This document shows positions 20,443 through 30,935 of a stretch of 64,000 bases of DNA, in pieces. The translations under genes and the position numbers were made by a program. Each line of letters opens with the position of its first letter. The stretch's first letter is position 1. The notes under the pieces are model-generated. The model had not been told where the DNA came from. It made no database searches and saw only the letters and a program-made list of their open reading frames with translations. Source of the stretch: Neonectria sp. B-13 (taxonomy: Eukaryota > Ascomycota > Sordariomycetes > Hypocreales > Nectriaceae); NCBI GenBank assembly GCA_002682825.1, contig NOKP01000007.1, positions 372,001 to 436,000 on the forward strand, written 5' to 3'.

Positions 20443-23400
20443 TTAAACTCCTAGTTCACCGCCCACAACCTCTAGAGCCTCTCTAAGTAATCCCTGGACC
20501 TTTTCGTCTCCAACCACCCCTGTTGCTCGCACAATCAGAGGATACAGCCTCAGCAGATGCTTCCTCCCCTCACTCTCCACCCCGCTCAACTCGGGAATTG
20601 CACCGCTCTCGCTCCGAAGGTCTACCAACTTTCGCAATATCCACAGGAGCTCCTTCCGCTGGCTCAGAGGCTGCGGCATTTTCCCTCGCAGCGGCTGGTC
20701 GGCGATGTAGGCCTGGAGCGTCAATGCGCACCTGAGGATGAGAAATGGAGCGGCAGTGCTCGCAATGCGGGCATGTAGCGCGACAGGGGCCTCGGCAAGT
20801 TGGTGGTGCTTTGCGTAAGGAGACTTCGGTGTAGGTGGCTGTATGACGATTGTCGGCTCGTCTATAGAAGCAATTAAGGAGAACAACTCCTGACAAGCGA
20901 CATATGCCATTCGGGTTCGCTTGGTCGGCGGAACGGAGACTGTCCGACCAGGACGGGGTGCATACAGTGCAGAGAGCCCTGATTCATGACTGCCATTGGT
21001 TATTGATTCTTCAATCGGTGAAGCTGCATGGATGATGGATGTCCTGAAAAGACTTTCCCCATATGCCTTTCGAGTCTTATCGGAAATAGCCTCAGCGCCG
21101 AGAGCCGGGATGATGAGTTCCCGTAGCTTGTGGAAAGAAGCAATGTCAAAACTCTCGTCGTCTTCAAGATTCGTCTCGGAAGAGGCACTGTCGCAGTCTG
21201 CACCGAGGATTCCATCAGCGATGGCGACGATGGTGGACCAGATGTTCTGCGTTACACTGCGGGAGATATCCAAAGCGATAAGCTGCGAAAGAGTCGCTTC
21301 CAGAATGACCAAAACAGACGAGGTAGACAGTCTCCAGGGTTGCGTAGATTTGGTAATGGTGGAGAAGCGGTATTTCAGAGCAATCGGCTTGCACAGAGCA
21401 ATCATGGCTTTCGAAAAAGCACCACTGCGATAGATGTCCTGATCCGAGAAATGGTTCAGGATGAGCTTCTCCATCGTTTTCACGCTGGCTTTTGACAACG
21501 CAATGTAGGTGCGTTTCGATCCCGATCTCGGGGAATCGGCTTGGCTGAAAGCCAACATGACGAACTCAGCAACTTGTGTGATCATGGCGGAGGGGACACC
21601 GGCAATGTCTGTACGAATCATCTGAATGGCCTCGAGAATTTGGGCTTGCAGAGGCGTAACATACTCGATGTCAGCCGTGTAGCCGCTGATAGATGCCTCT
21701 TCTAGGGTTGCTCGGAGTAGTGTAAGCATCCTTTGGACTCTTTCCACCGTGAGGTCATTGCAGATTAGTCGATAAATCTCGACCAGTGCGGATACGTAGG
21801 CAATGAGGCACTTCTGATTGTCCACAGACTTGGATGTCGCCTTGGAGGTCGGGATTTCTCTAGACCACAAGTCCCAAGCAATGTCGACTGTCGGCTTGTT
21901 GAACGTGGGTTTCCCATCATCACTCGTTTGGGACAGGATGTGACCCAGTGCCTTGAAAGCTGCTGTGTTGATGTCAAGAACTTTGAAGTCCAGCAAGGTC
22001 GTGAAGTGCCCTAGCAGTTCACGCCAGAGATCGTTGAAGGACGGATGAACTGTAAGAATGTCCAGGTAGTTGGCAAGAAGGCTCGAAATGCCGTTGAGAA
22101 CCACCACAGTAGTTTCAGTCCACTCTACACGGTCGCTCTCATCCACCTCGTCTGACTCTGCGGCCCGAAGCTCCTCCTCAATCGATGTTAGGAGCTTGAA
22201 AATAACAGATTTGATACAAATTGACCACGCTTCGGGGCTAAGTCGTTCACCGTAGGCATCAAAGATTCTTAGCAGTGTCTGAATCGCGCTGTTGCGCAAC
22301 TCAAGTCTGTCGTCTGTGGTGACAGTCGTTAGTCGAAGCAAAAGAAGCATCCAGAGAGCCGCATCTGAGCCCTTGGAGCTCTGTTCGGCAGCCATCTTTT
22401 GAAGATCGGACACTCCGGTATCTTGCATCATCTCCGTGGTGATATCAAGGGATTCATTCTTCGCAGACAGGAAGTCGGAGACGACCCAGAAGAAGGTAAC
22501 AGTCTATCGCAATTGTCAGCAGTTGAAGTGCAACAAACAGAGAAGCTCATACCGTCAGTGCAATGTTCAAATCGTCGTCTTGAGAACAGAATTTGTACAA
22601 GATATCCACCAGGATTAAGAAACATGAGTTTGGCAAGGACGCTAGGAAGTCAGAGCAAATGAGCTGAAGCGAATTGAACGAAGCTCGAATAAGCTTCGCT
22701 GATCGGGTCACAAGCAGAATCGGGTTGGCCAGCGAGCCACGGCGGTCGGCAGGATTGAACTTCTTCGTAATGAAGATGGTGCCGATAATCTCGAATGCAA
22801 TGTCCCAACCACTGACGAGGCTTTCTCCACAGCCTTCAATAATGCTCTTCAGGCCGTCCAATATGATCTTGTGGATATCGATATCCGTTGCCTGGTTCGC
22901 GACAGATACCTCGCGGTCGCCTTTGAGTAATAAAGCGAGGGAGCTTCGCAAAGCCTCGAACAATCGGAGCTGGATTTCCCCCCGGGAGTCTTCGGGCAGC
23001 AAGGCTGTGACAGTGGCAGCTTCCAAGATGAGTCTTACAAGGATCTCCGCCGCCCTCGTTCTCACTGACGAATTCGTGGCGGAAGATGTCAACGTTCGCG
23101 TAAGCTCATCCACCAGTACCGTCCAGCCTGATTCTGCTGGAGGATATTCCAGCAATCTTTCGATGTTGATGGTCGCGATTTCGCCAAGCTTTGCCAGTGC
23201 AAACTGGTCTTCCTGGGTAGACCCAGGGTTTGACACTGCTGAGAACCGTCGAACTGTCTTAGCTGGAGCCTGAAGTTGCTGGTTGTTATCAGATTGGGAC
23301 TGGGGTTGGTCGGCTACGGCTGGTGGCTCGATCGACGGCTGAACGAGGAGATTACAGATCGCTGTCACGACCTCCATGAAAGACTCATTAGGGAAATCAA

Positions 23401-25884
23401 CCGTGCTTTCGATCAACCTAGACGCAGCTGTTTCCACAGAGCGAACCTCAGATCCGAAGTTAGCCATTAACGCGGTGGCATCATTCTCGCCACCTTGGTC
23501 GCCCCCCCGGCTAAGTGATGGAGTCCTTCCAGGAGTCTTTGCGGTCACGAAGAGCACGAAGTCTGCTTGCTGCAAAGTCTCCAAGATAATGCTCCATGCA
23601 TGACCCAGGGTGGGGCCCAAGGCAATGCCCAAGTTTAGAAGTGCTCGGAGACATAGAAGATTCCGGGTATTTAGCGTCGCCGAGGTCGCATCAAAGGAAG
23701 CTTGCCGTTGCTTCTCCGCCGTTGGTGTCGTTGGCGTCAAACTATCCACGCTCAAGAGACCTCGAGCATTGCTGAAGAGACTTGAAGTATCGGTTGGTGT
23801 ACTGGGGGTTTGCGGACGTGCTTGTCCAGCGTTGAGACAAGCAGTAATGACATTGGGGGAGACAGCTGATTTCCCCAGGGTCGTCAGGAAGGCATCTCTT
23901 GGGGTTGATAGGTGCAGTAAGCCCGCAACATGGGCGAACCGTTGAAAAGCTCGAACTAGACCATGGTAGTACTCCGAGTCCAGGGCTGCATAGAGGAAAG
24001 TGGAGCACGTTGCGAGAATCGCCGGCCAACACTCGTCAACAATGGCAGCACAAATTTTGATATCGGAAAACAGAGGGTGCTCTACCAAGGCAAGTGGATT
24101 GAGAGGAACCGGATTTCTCTTAAAGGATGCCGATCTCTCGTGTTTGCCCCTCGTGGGTTGATTGTCCGAATCTAGTTGAGACGGCGTGGGCGAGCCGCGG
24201 CCAGCATCCTTGGAGGTCTTCCGCCGCCCTCTGGTTTCGCTAGGAACGGTAAGGGGTAGAATGAACTTCGCAAGGCCATCCGATACAGATGAGATGCAAG
24301 CCAGAACAAGGCTGTAAATGTAAGACTCGGGAATAGGAGGTGCTTCTGTCTTATCAAGCTGGTCGATAAATGGAACCCGGACGGAGCTCCATTGGGTGCT
24401 GATGCCAATATTTGTTGTTTCAGATGACACAGAACCGCTGATGATTCCCGTCACCCCGCTAGCCTCCATAAGGGCCTGGTCAGATGCTGTGGAGTTTGAC
24501 TGCACATTGGAGGTGGGCATTGTCGATTGGTGTCCAAGCCCAATGACGGCTGGCCGTTCAGTGCTGAGTCGAACGAACGTTGCAAACAGGGGCTTGAGGA
24601 TATCCCTTTCCCCTTCTTTCGCGTCGTAATTTGAGAAGATGCGCCGGAGCAGGGCATGCTCTGCAAAAACTCCCCGAAAAACCTCCATGCACAGCGCCCG
24701 TTTCCAGAGTGAATCGTCTTGATCAAGGAGCTGCGTCAGAATTACAAGAGACTGTCCGCACTCTGCTGGAAGGATGGCGATATGCCGCCGCACTATGGTA
24801 TAGAGGATACGAACAAGTCTCACCGTCGTGGCGAAATTGGGCCTTCCTTTAAGGGAGCTTGTAATCAGCGGCATCACTCGCACACGTAGGATTTGAGCCT
24901 GCTCAGGATGGTTGGTGAACACAGTGGCGTGGTTGGTAATGACAGACTCGATCAGCTCCAAGCCAAATGTCTGCGGAAGGCCCGAAAATCGGAGGAACTC
25001 GGGTCGCTGGTTTTCCGTCATGAGACAGAGATCGTTGAAGATCTAGCCAAGTCAATAATTATCCAGGGACAACGGGGATTGACGAACCCTATAAGCATCT
25101 AGTGCGGCAGGACGAGGCTCGGATTTTCCGTCCGTGGTCGAGGAATCTCCCGCGCCGGGCCCTTCACCTGCCTTTTCTAAATAAATGTTAGAATATTGCC
25201 TTGGCTGAGTAATTAATAAAAGAGCGTAAGAGGAAGACTTACTGTCTTCGACGACGACCTTGTCGAAGACCGACACGACCAGCTGCTGGAGGGTCGCCGC
25301 GGACGTATGACTGACGATGGCATTTTTGCTGCTTTGCAAGGTGAAGCAAATGTTCAACACAGTCACAAGCAGATTCCCCTGGAGATCGGACGCATAATTC
25401 TGCAATAGTGATGGTAAAGCTTGCAAGATCTTGAGTTGTACGTCAAGACCAGCTGACGCGGCCTGCATCAAGGCCTCCAATACCTGGTTCAGCTTGGAGC
25501 GGGGAAGGGCGCGGGATACGATGAGCCGTTGAAGACAGACGATTGCGATGGCGGTGAACTTGGCATTCTTGGTCCCGCAGGCGATGATGAAAGGGTTGAC
25601 AAAGTTGACTTTATGGGACAGCTCTATAAGACGGGACATTAGAGATGGCGCCAGGGCTAGCAAGGGATGTGTTGCGGACCTTCGGGAGCCGTCTGTTCGG
25701 AAGGGTTTCTCAAATTCTTCAGCTCTTCAAGCGACTTCTCTGCAGCCTGGACACACTATGAGACACTGGACCAGACGGTGGTAGTTGACGAGGCAGGGCG
25801 GCTCACTTGTCGAAGGTCATTATGCTTCCTCTTGCTCTCCTGGATCAGGTTGGCCAGCTCCGTGGCAAGCAGTTGGGTCGTCAT
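20443..25884 (-). CDS. MON2: MON2 family protein (Golgi/endosomal trafficking scaffold related to Sec7 Arf-GEFs)
   Basis: Six exons: 25807-25884, 25680-25746, 25243-25623, 25088-25176, 22553-25042 and 20443-22503, giving 1721 residues, close to fungal MON2 length. The start TELANLIQESKRKHNDLRQAA is characteristic of the DCB domain. Further MON2 signatures are NPFIIACGTKNAKF, LCLMTENQRPEFLRF and TVTFFWVVSDFLSAKNESL, the last rebuilt across the 49-bp final intron. Several exons are very short (78, 67 and 89 nt) and introns are 45-66 bp; one 66-bp intron is in frame with no stop and could be overlooked. MON2 lacks the Sec7 catalytic domain and in yeast acts with Dop1/Neo1 in endosome-Golgi traffic. 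The tail after the HUS-like repeats is poorly conserved. Confidence 0.9.
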
Positions 25885-26358
25885 TTTGGGCAACCCGTGG
25901 AACGTATGAGCTCACTGATGAGCATAGACCTATGCCGCGAGTCCATACAGCTTCAGCGCCCAAATTTACGGCCGTTCAAAGATATTCCTTTGCCAGAGAC
26001 CTTGTTCCAGGTCGTCGTAGGCAGTGATGTGTCCCTTGTCGATGAGGCGGCAGAATTCCTCACCGCCCACGGACCTCACGTGGGGCGGTTCGCGGATGAA
26101 GGTGATCCAGGCGGCCCGTGGAAAGCTCGACTTTTGCCTACCTTGGTTTTTTCTCTACAAAGTACAGCTCCCGTGTCTGAAGCCTATACGTTTATCAACC
26201 CATTTTCGCAATCATGCCATGGGTTTTTAACGAAAACGCTCACAATTATCCCTTACAATTGGAGTGGTTGTGACGCACTGTCGCACACAAAGTGGTCTTC
26301 CCAACTCGCAAGGACTAACTTAACCTACGTTAACGACTGATTTTATCCCAATGCAGTC
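25885..26358. other. MON2 upstream region
   Basis: 474 bp between the MON2 start and the tRNA gene. No coding signal. Confidence 0.45.
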
Positions 26359-26456
26359 GCCTGGATGGCCGAGTGGTTAAGGCGGTGGTTTTAAGCATTT
26401 TTGAAGCTAAAACACCACTATCGCGAGATTCCTGGGTTCGAACCCCAGTCCAGGCA
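26359..26456 (+). tRNA. tRNA-Leu(UAA) with a short intron
   Basis: A complete class II tRNA. The acceptor stem GCCTGGA pairs with TCCAGGC at 26449-26455, with discriminator A at 26456. The D arm is GCCGAGTGGTTAAGGC, and the anticodon stem GTGGT pairs with ACCAC. The loop TTTAAG gives anticodon UAA. A canonical intron of about 17 nt follows position 37, and its GCTAAAA can pair with the anticodon region. A long variable arm and the T-arm CTGGGTTCGAACCCCAG complete it. CCA is not encoded, as in eukaryotes. Confidence 0.93.
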
Positions 26457-26935
26457 TTACCTTTTTGCTCTCTGAGGCGATTCCTCTGTTAAGTGAAGTA
26501 TCTCTTCTCATTCATCCTTTTGGTTGCAACGAGAGGAAGTTGTCTTTCGGGTTACCATGGCTGTGGTGCTTACCTACGCTACAAATGTAATTACTTGCGG
26601 TAATGCTACCCTAGACAATCCAACTAATTAGGCTAAGAACTGATTGACCGAGGGCGACATCAATGAGAGAGAAGAGTAAAAAGACACTGGCACGGGAACA
26701 CTAATTAATGTATGCCACACTGACTTCCATGTAATTTGAACCGGGACACTGTTTTTGGGTTTTGTGTAAGGGTTACTGAAATCAACTAAGATAATACGCA
26801 TTTGGCCCAAGCCATAGCTTTAAATATGGACGCCCTTGATATTAAGTTGTTAATTATAGCCGGCCATCTTGAGAGGCCGTTACTTACCAACTCCATGACC
26901 GGATTCTTTCCATCTATGCGATGACGGCCCATGCC
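26457..26935. other. Intergenic region
   Basis: 479 bp between the tRNA and the Prs stop. A T-rich stretch just after the tRNA could serve as the Pol III terminator. Nothing else is seen. Confidence 0.45.
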
Positions 26936-28262
26936 TCAAACGGGAACGTTGTTGAACAAGTACGACACCGACTCGCCATTGTGGGTTCTTCGGATAGCCT
27001 GGAATATGATGAGTAATTGCGGTGCAGGGAGAGCTTCGTGATCCGTACCTCAGCCAAAGTGCCAGCCACATCAATGACCTTGAGCTTGGGGCATCTCTCA
27101 GCCTTATCGCCCACTGGAAATTCAGTCAGCATGTTCCACGAACCACGTAACAGGCTCAGATGAACTCCTTGGAGAACCCGAGTACTTACAAGGAACAGCT
27201 GTGAATAAGTTAGCATGGTTATGTTTAAAATCACGATTTATCTGAGACAACTTACTGTTGGTGATGACCAGACCAGCGAGGCACGATGCGTTGATGGTTT
27301 CAATGGCCTTACCACTAAGAATTCCGTGGGTGACAATGGCGTACACCGCACTGGCACCGTTCTGCCTGACGGTCTCAGCTGCCTTGGCGAGCTATTTTGA
27401 TGCGCGTTAGAGATGGTAGTTAAACCAGCGAGGCCAAGGAACCCAGCTTACCGTTCCGCAGGTGTCAGCCATGTCGTCGACAAGAATCGCCACCTTGTCC
27501 TGGACATCACCGACTAGAACCATGCGGCCAACAACGTTGGGGCGAGGTCGCTCCTTGTGAATGAGAGCGAAGGCGGTGTTCAGACGGTCAGCTATCGAGG
27601 TAGCACGCTTGGCACCACCGGCATCAGGAGAGACAATGACGCAGTTGTCGACACTCAAGTTCTCACGGATCCAGCGTAGGACGGAAGGTTCCGCATAGAG
27701 ATTATCAACAGGGACGTTGAAGAAGCCCTGAATCTGGGAGGCATGGAGATCCATGGTAATGACGTGGTTCTAGCCCAAGAGTCAGAGAGCGGCCAATGCT
27801 TGATCAGTCCGGAGAACGTACACATCCCGAGACCTGAAGCATGTTTGCAATGAGCTTCGCGCTGATGGGGGCGCGAGACTTGTCCTTTTTGTCCTGCCTT
27901 GCGTACGGGAAGTTTGGAATTACGGCAGTGATCCTTCGGGCCGAGGCAGTGCGGCATGCGTGGATCATTATGAGCAACTCCATGAGACCATCGTTGACAT
28001 CGCCGGGAGCGGTAGACTGAAGAATGAAAACATCCTCATCTCGAACGGACTCGCCAATGGAAACGCTGGTCTCGCGGTTGGAGTAGTTGAGGCTCATGGT
28101 GTTAGCGATGTCAATGCCAAGTCTGAAGCCATATCAGCACACAACCAGCCTCGCCACGGCTCATCCGGACTGATGAGATGCCCTCTCGACATACCGGCTA
28201 GCGACCAGGGCACTGAGTTCCGGGTGGGAGCTACCCGCGATGAGCTTGATTTCGTTCGCCAT
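26936..28262 (-). CDS. PRS: Ribose-phosphate pyrophosphokinase (PRPP synthetase)
   Basis: Seven exons: 28195-28262, 27822-28122, 27452-27769, 27256-27391, 27190-27198, 27049-27113 and 26936-26998, totalling 319 residues, the usual Prs length. It makes PRPP from ribose-5-phosphate and ATP for nucleotide, His and Trp synthesis. Signatures are [12 protein letters not shown] at the start, the ATP-loop region [34 protein letters not shown], the Mg-binding segment [13 protein letters not shown] and the PRPP loop [12 protein letters not shown]. The end reads [16 protein letters not shown]. The fifth exon is only 9 nt: with it the protein reads NTVPLGDKAERC, matching the family; without it the conserved Thr-Val-Pro is lost. 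Introns are 50-76 bp. Confidence 0.92.
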
Positions 28263-29066
28263 TTGATCCAACATTGTAGAGGGAAAGAGGAAGAAATTAA
28301 GCGGGGCGGAAGATTTTTTGGCGGCAAGGAAAAGTAGGCGGAACGGCTCTCAACCGGGGTCACGGTTAGTATGAGTGGATGGGTTGCCAACCAAGATTGC
28401 TTTCCGACGCGGATGCTGGATATCAATAGTCAAGAAGGAGGCAGAGAAAGAATTGCAAGATATGACTAACAAGCCTCATGAGGAACAGAGTTTTCGATCA
28501 CGGGTTTACGGCAGTGGAGCAAGGCGCCATCACCAAGCGCAGCGCTTCCGGATGGCCTCCTTCAAGTCATGTGATTTGAGCCGCCGACATCATGAACGCC
28601 ACCGGGCAGCGTCTGTAGGCGACGGAACTCGCATTTGTACGGGAAAAACGCATGTAACAGTTTAACACACTCGTCTGCGAGTTTAAAACACAGAAAATAT
28701 ACCATTTGACTCCATTGCACTCTCATCGCGCATCCGTTCGCGCGACGTCATTTCAGCTCGCTCTTTGAGCAAGCCACTCCATTCCCGGCTGGCACCGGGT
28801 TCTCGCCGGGTCTTTGGGGGAAAACTGGATCGGGTTCGGTGGTCCAATTCGCCGTCCGAACCCTCCCTGCGACTGCGAACCTCATCATTACCTACCAACT
28901 CTCGACCATTCGACAGACCTTCATCCAACGCCCGGCATCTCGATCTCGCCCGACTCTTCTCAAAACACCTGCGCATAACGAGCAGCAGTCGACTTGTTAT
29001 CTCAGCAAACTGTGACAGCTCACAGCGCCCGCACGTGATCCTGCACCTCCTGGAACCAGTGATTTC
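28263..29066. promoter_or_regulatory. Divergent upstream region of PRPP synthetase and flavoprotein/ankyrin gene
   Basis: 804 bp between two divergent starts. Pyrimidine-rich stretches near 28850-28960 (plus strand) suit a promoter or 5'-UTR. No frame with recognisable content. Confidence 0.45.
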
Positions 29067-30935
29067 ATGCCCCGTCACAGCCCGCCGCTTTCGAACCACC
29101 ACACCGCTTGCCCGCCTCAGCTATTGCACGGAAACCATGTTGGATCCCGGTCATCTTCCAGCATGGCACACTACCATTCCTTTTCACCGCGACTGAGTCC
29201 GGCCTTCCCCTCGTCCTCGTCACTCCACGACATGGCCCAACGCCATCGCAAGCTCCGTCTCCTCGTCGCCGCAACCGGCCCTCGCGATACCTCCTGGGCG
29301 CAAGCCCTGGTCGTCCGCCTATCTAAGAACCCGCTGATCGAGGCACGGGCGATCGTCGACGATGTGGTACCGCGACTGACGCAAACGATTATTGTGATGC
29401 AAAATCGGAGCTTGGCATTGGGTATGGGCGATCGGGCGGACGATATCGAGTTTTACCGACAACAAGCTTATGAGCTGGTGGACTGGGCAGACCTCATGGT
29501 CTGTGTACCGCTTGATGCGGATAGTATCGCCAAAATGCTGGCAGGTGTGACGGATACTTTCCTTGGAGAAGTGCTGCGGGGTTGGGATACGCAGAAGAGC
29601 ATTGTGATGGTGCCTGGAATGAGCACTCACATGTGGTCAAATCCAATGACGAAGAAGCACCTGAGCAAGCTACACAGGAAATGGAGTTGGATCCGTGTGG
29701 TGGCGCCGATCCTGTGGCATTACGAGGGAACAACCAACCCGAAGAGAGTCCCCAACTGGAATGGATTCAACGAGGTGCTGGGAATCATCAGAAACCAAGC
29801 AGATATGCTGGGACTGGGGCGTGATGTCGAGATAGCCACGGGCATGGCTATGGTTGCTGATGGTGATGTCAGGGTTCAGTCAAAGCTGCCACCAGAGATT
29901 TGGACTATCATCCTTGACTACGCGGGAGATTGGGAAATCGCCAAGGCACTTGGCATGTATACCAACCTGCCTATACCTTCACCTTGGTCATTTCAACCCA
30001 AGGACCCATCTGACGCTCTCAAAGTGTATGAGCACGAACTGGAGTGGTCGGTCCTTACATGCAACTCGGCCGCGATATGTAAGAAGTTATCGCAGTCCCC
30101 ACCCAACTTCCACGACATATCAGCGCTTGTGGTCAAACTAGTCATCAAGTTTGGCCTTATCGATGTGCTGAAGTACATGGAAGCTAACCGACCGGATCTC
30201 TTCAAGGCGTTTGATGGAACAACGCTGCCGACCAAGGCCTCGGCTTACTTCCCTCGCACCGACGTCCTGGACTATTGGAAGCAAAGCCGGTGGTTTAGGG
30301 ACCGGCACATGTACGATGCCGAAGCTGTTGATGGCGCATCAAAGAACGGTCACGTCCGCGTACTCGATTGGTGGTGGCGACGGTCAGGGTTGTCCTTGCG
30401 ATACACCGAAACAGCGCTCGAGCAGGCTAGTGGAAATGGGCATCTTTTGGTGCTGGAATGGTGGCGCGACGCGGCCGCACAGGATGATCAGGTTGTCCTC
30501 CGGCCGGGCCGGTCATTGTTGTGGGCAACGCAATACGGCCAGGCTGATGTGCTACGCTGGTGGGACGCGTCAGGAATACCTGTTGCGCATGGAGACAGCG
30601 TGGCTAAGATGGCTAGCCGCTGGGGACAGGTTGAGGTCCTGGAGACGTGGAGACAACTCAAAGGCGACGACAAGCTGGTATTCGATGCGGAAGTGCTGGT
30701 GCCGCCGACCATCTACCAGCACGTCGGGGTGCTGGAGTGGTGGCGCAACTTTGCCCATGGATCACTGGAAGGCATGGAGGGCCGCAAGCAGATGGTGGAG
30801 TTCCGGACATGCAACATCGAAGAGGCGCTGGAAGACAGCATCGGGGACCAGAGCGCGGTTCGGCGGTGGTGGACGCAGAATGGGCTGAACCTGGGATTGC
30901 GAACCGCCGAATGGCTCAAGACGAGATATCTCTAG
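29067..30935 (+). CDS. HFCD flavoprotein domain, F-box-like segment and ankyrin-like repeats in one protein
   Basis: Single exon, 622 residues. Residues about 62-245 match the homo-oligomeric flavin-containing Cys decarboxylase fold (Hal3/PPC decarboxylase): LRLLVAATG at the start, WADLMVCVPLDADSIAKMLA and FLGEVLRGWD (about 140-173), and PGMSTHMW at 183-190 in place of the family PxMNxxMW. The Leu-Arg-Arg-Trp-Ala-Asp region, where active members have a catalytic His, reads AYELVDWAD, and the distal active-site Cys loop is not found, so decarboxylation is unlikely. Residues 273-300 (KLPPEIWTIILDYAGDWE) look like the F-box-type lead-in often seen before fungal ankyrin repeats. Residues about 395-605 hold Trp-rich ankyrin-like repeats (ASKNGHVRVLDWW, ASGNGHLLVLEWW). 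In-frame ATGs at 29163 and 29232 are alternative starts, as residues 1-60 are low complexity. Confidence 0.82.
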   Translation: MPRHSPPLSNHHTACPPQLLHGNHVGSRSSSSMAHYHSFSPRLSPAFPSSSSLHDMAQRHRKLRLLVAATGPRDTSWAQALVVRLSKNPLIEARAIVDDVVPRLTQTIIVMQNRSLALGMGDRADDIEFYRQQAYELVDWADLMVCVPLDADSIAKMLAGVTDTFLGEVLRGWDTQKSIVMVPGMSTHMWSNPMTKKHLSKLHRKWSWIRVVAPILWHYEGTTNPKRVPNWNGFNEVLGIIRNQADMLGLGRDVEIATGMAMVADGDVRVQSKLPPEIWTIILDYAGDWEIAKALGMYTNLPIPSPWSFQPKDPSDALKVYEHELEWSVLTCNSAAICKKLSQSPPNFHDISALVVKLVIKFGLIDVLKYMEANRPDLFKAFDGTTLPTKASAYFPRTDVLDYWKQSRWFRDRHMYDAEAVDGASKNGHVRVLDWWWRRSGLSLRYTETALEQASGNGHLLVLEWWRDAAAQDDQVVLRPGRSLLWATQYGQADVLRWWDASGIPVAHGDSVAKMASRWGQVEVLETWRQLKGDDKLVFDAEVLVPPTIYQHVGVLEWWRNFAHGSLEGMEGRKQMVEFRTCNIEEALEDSIGDQSAVRRWWTQNGLNLGLRTAEWLKTRYL

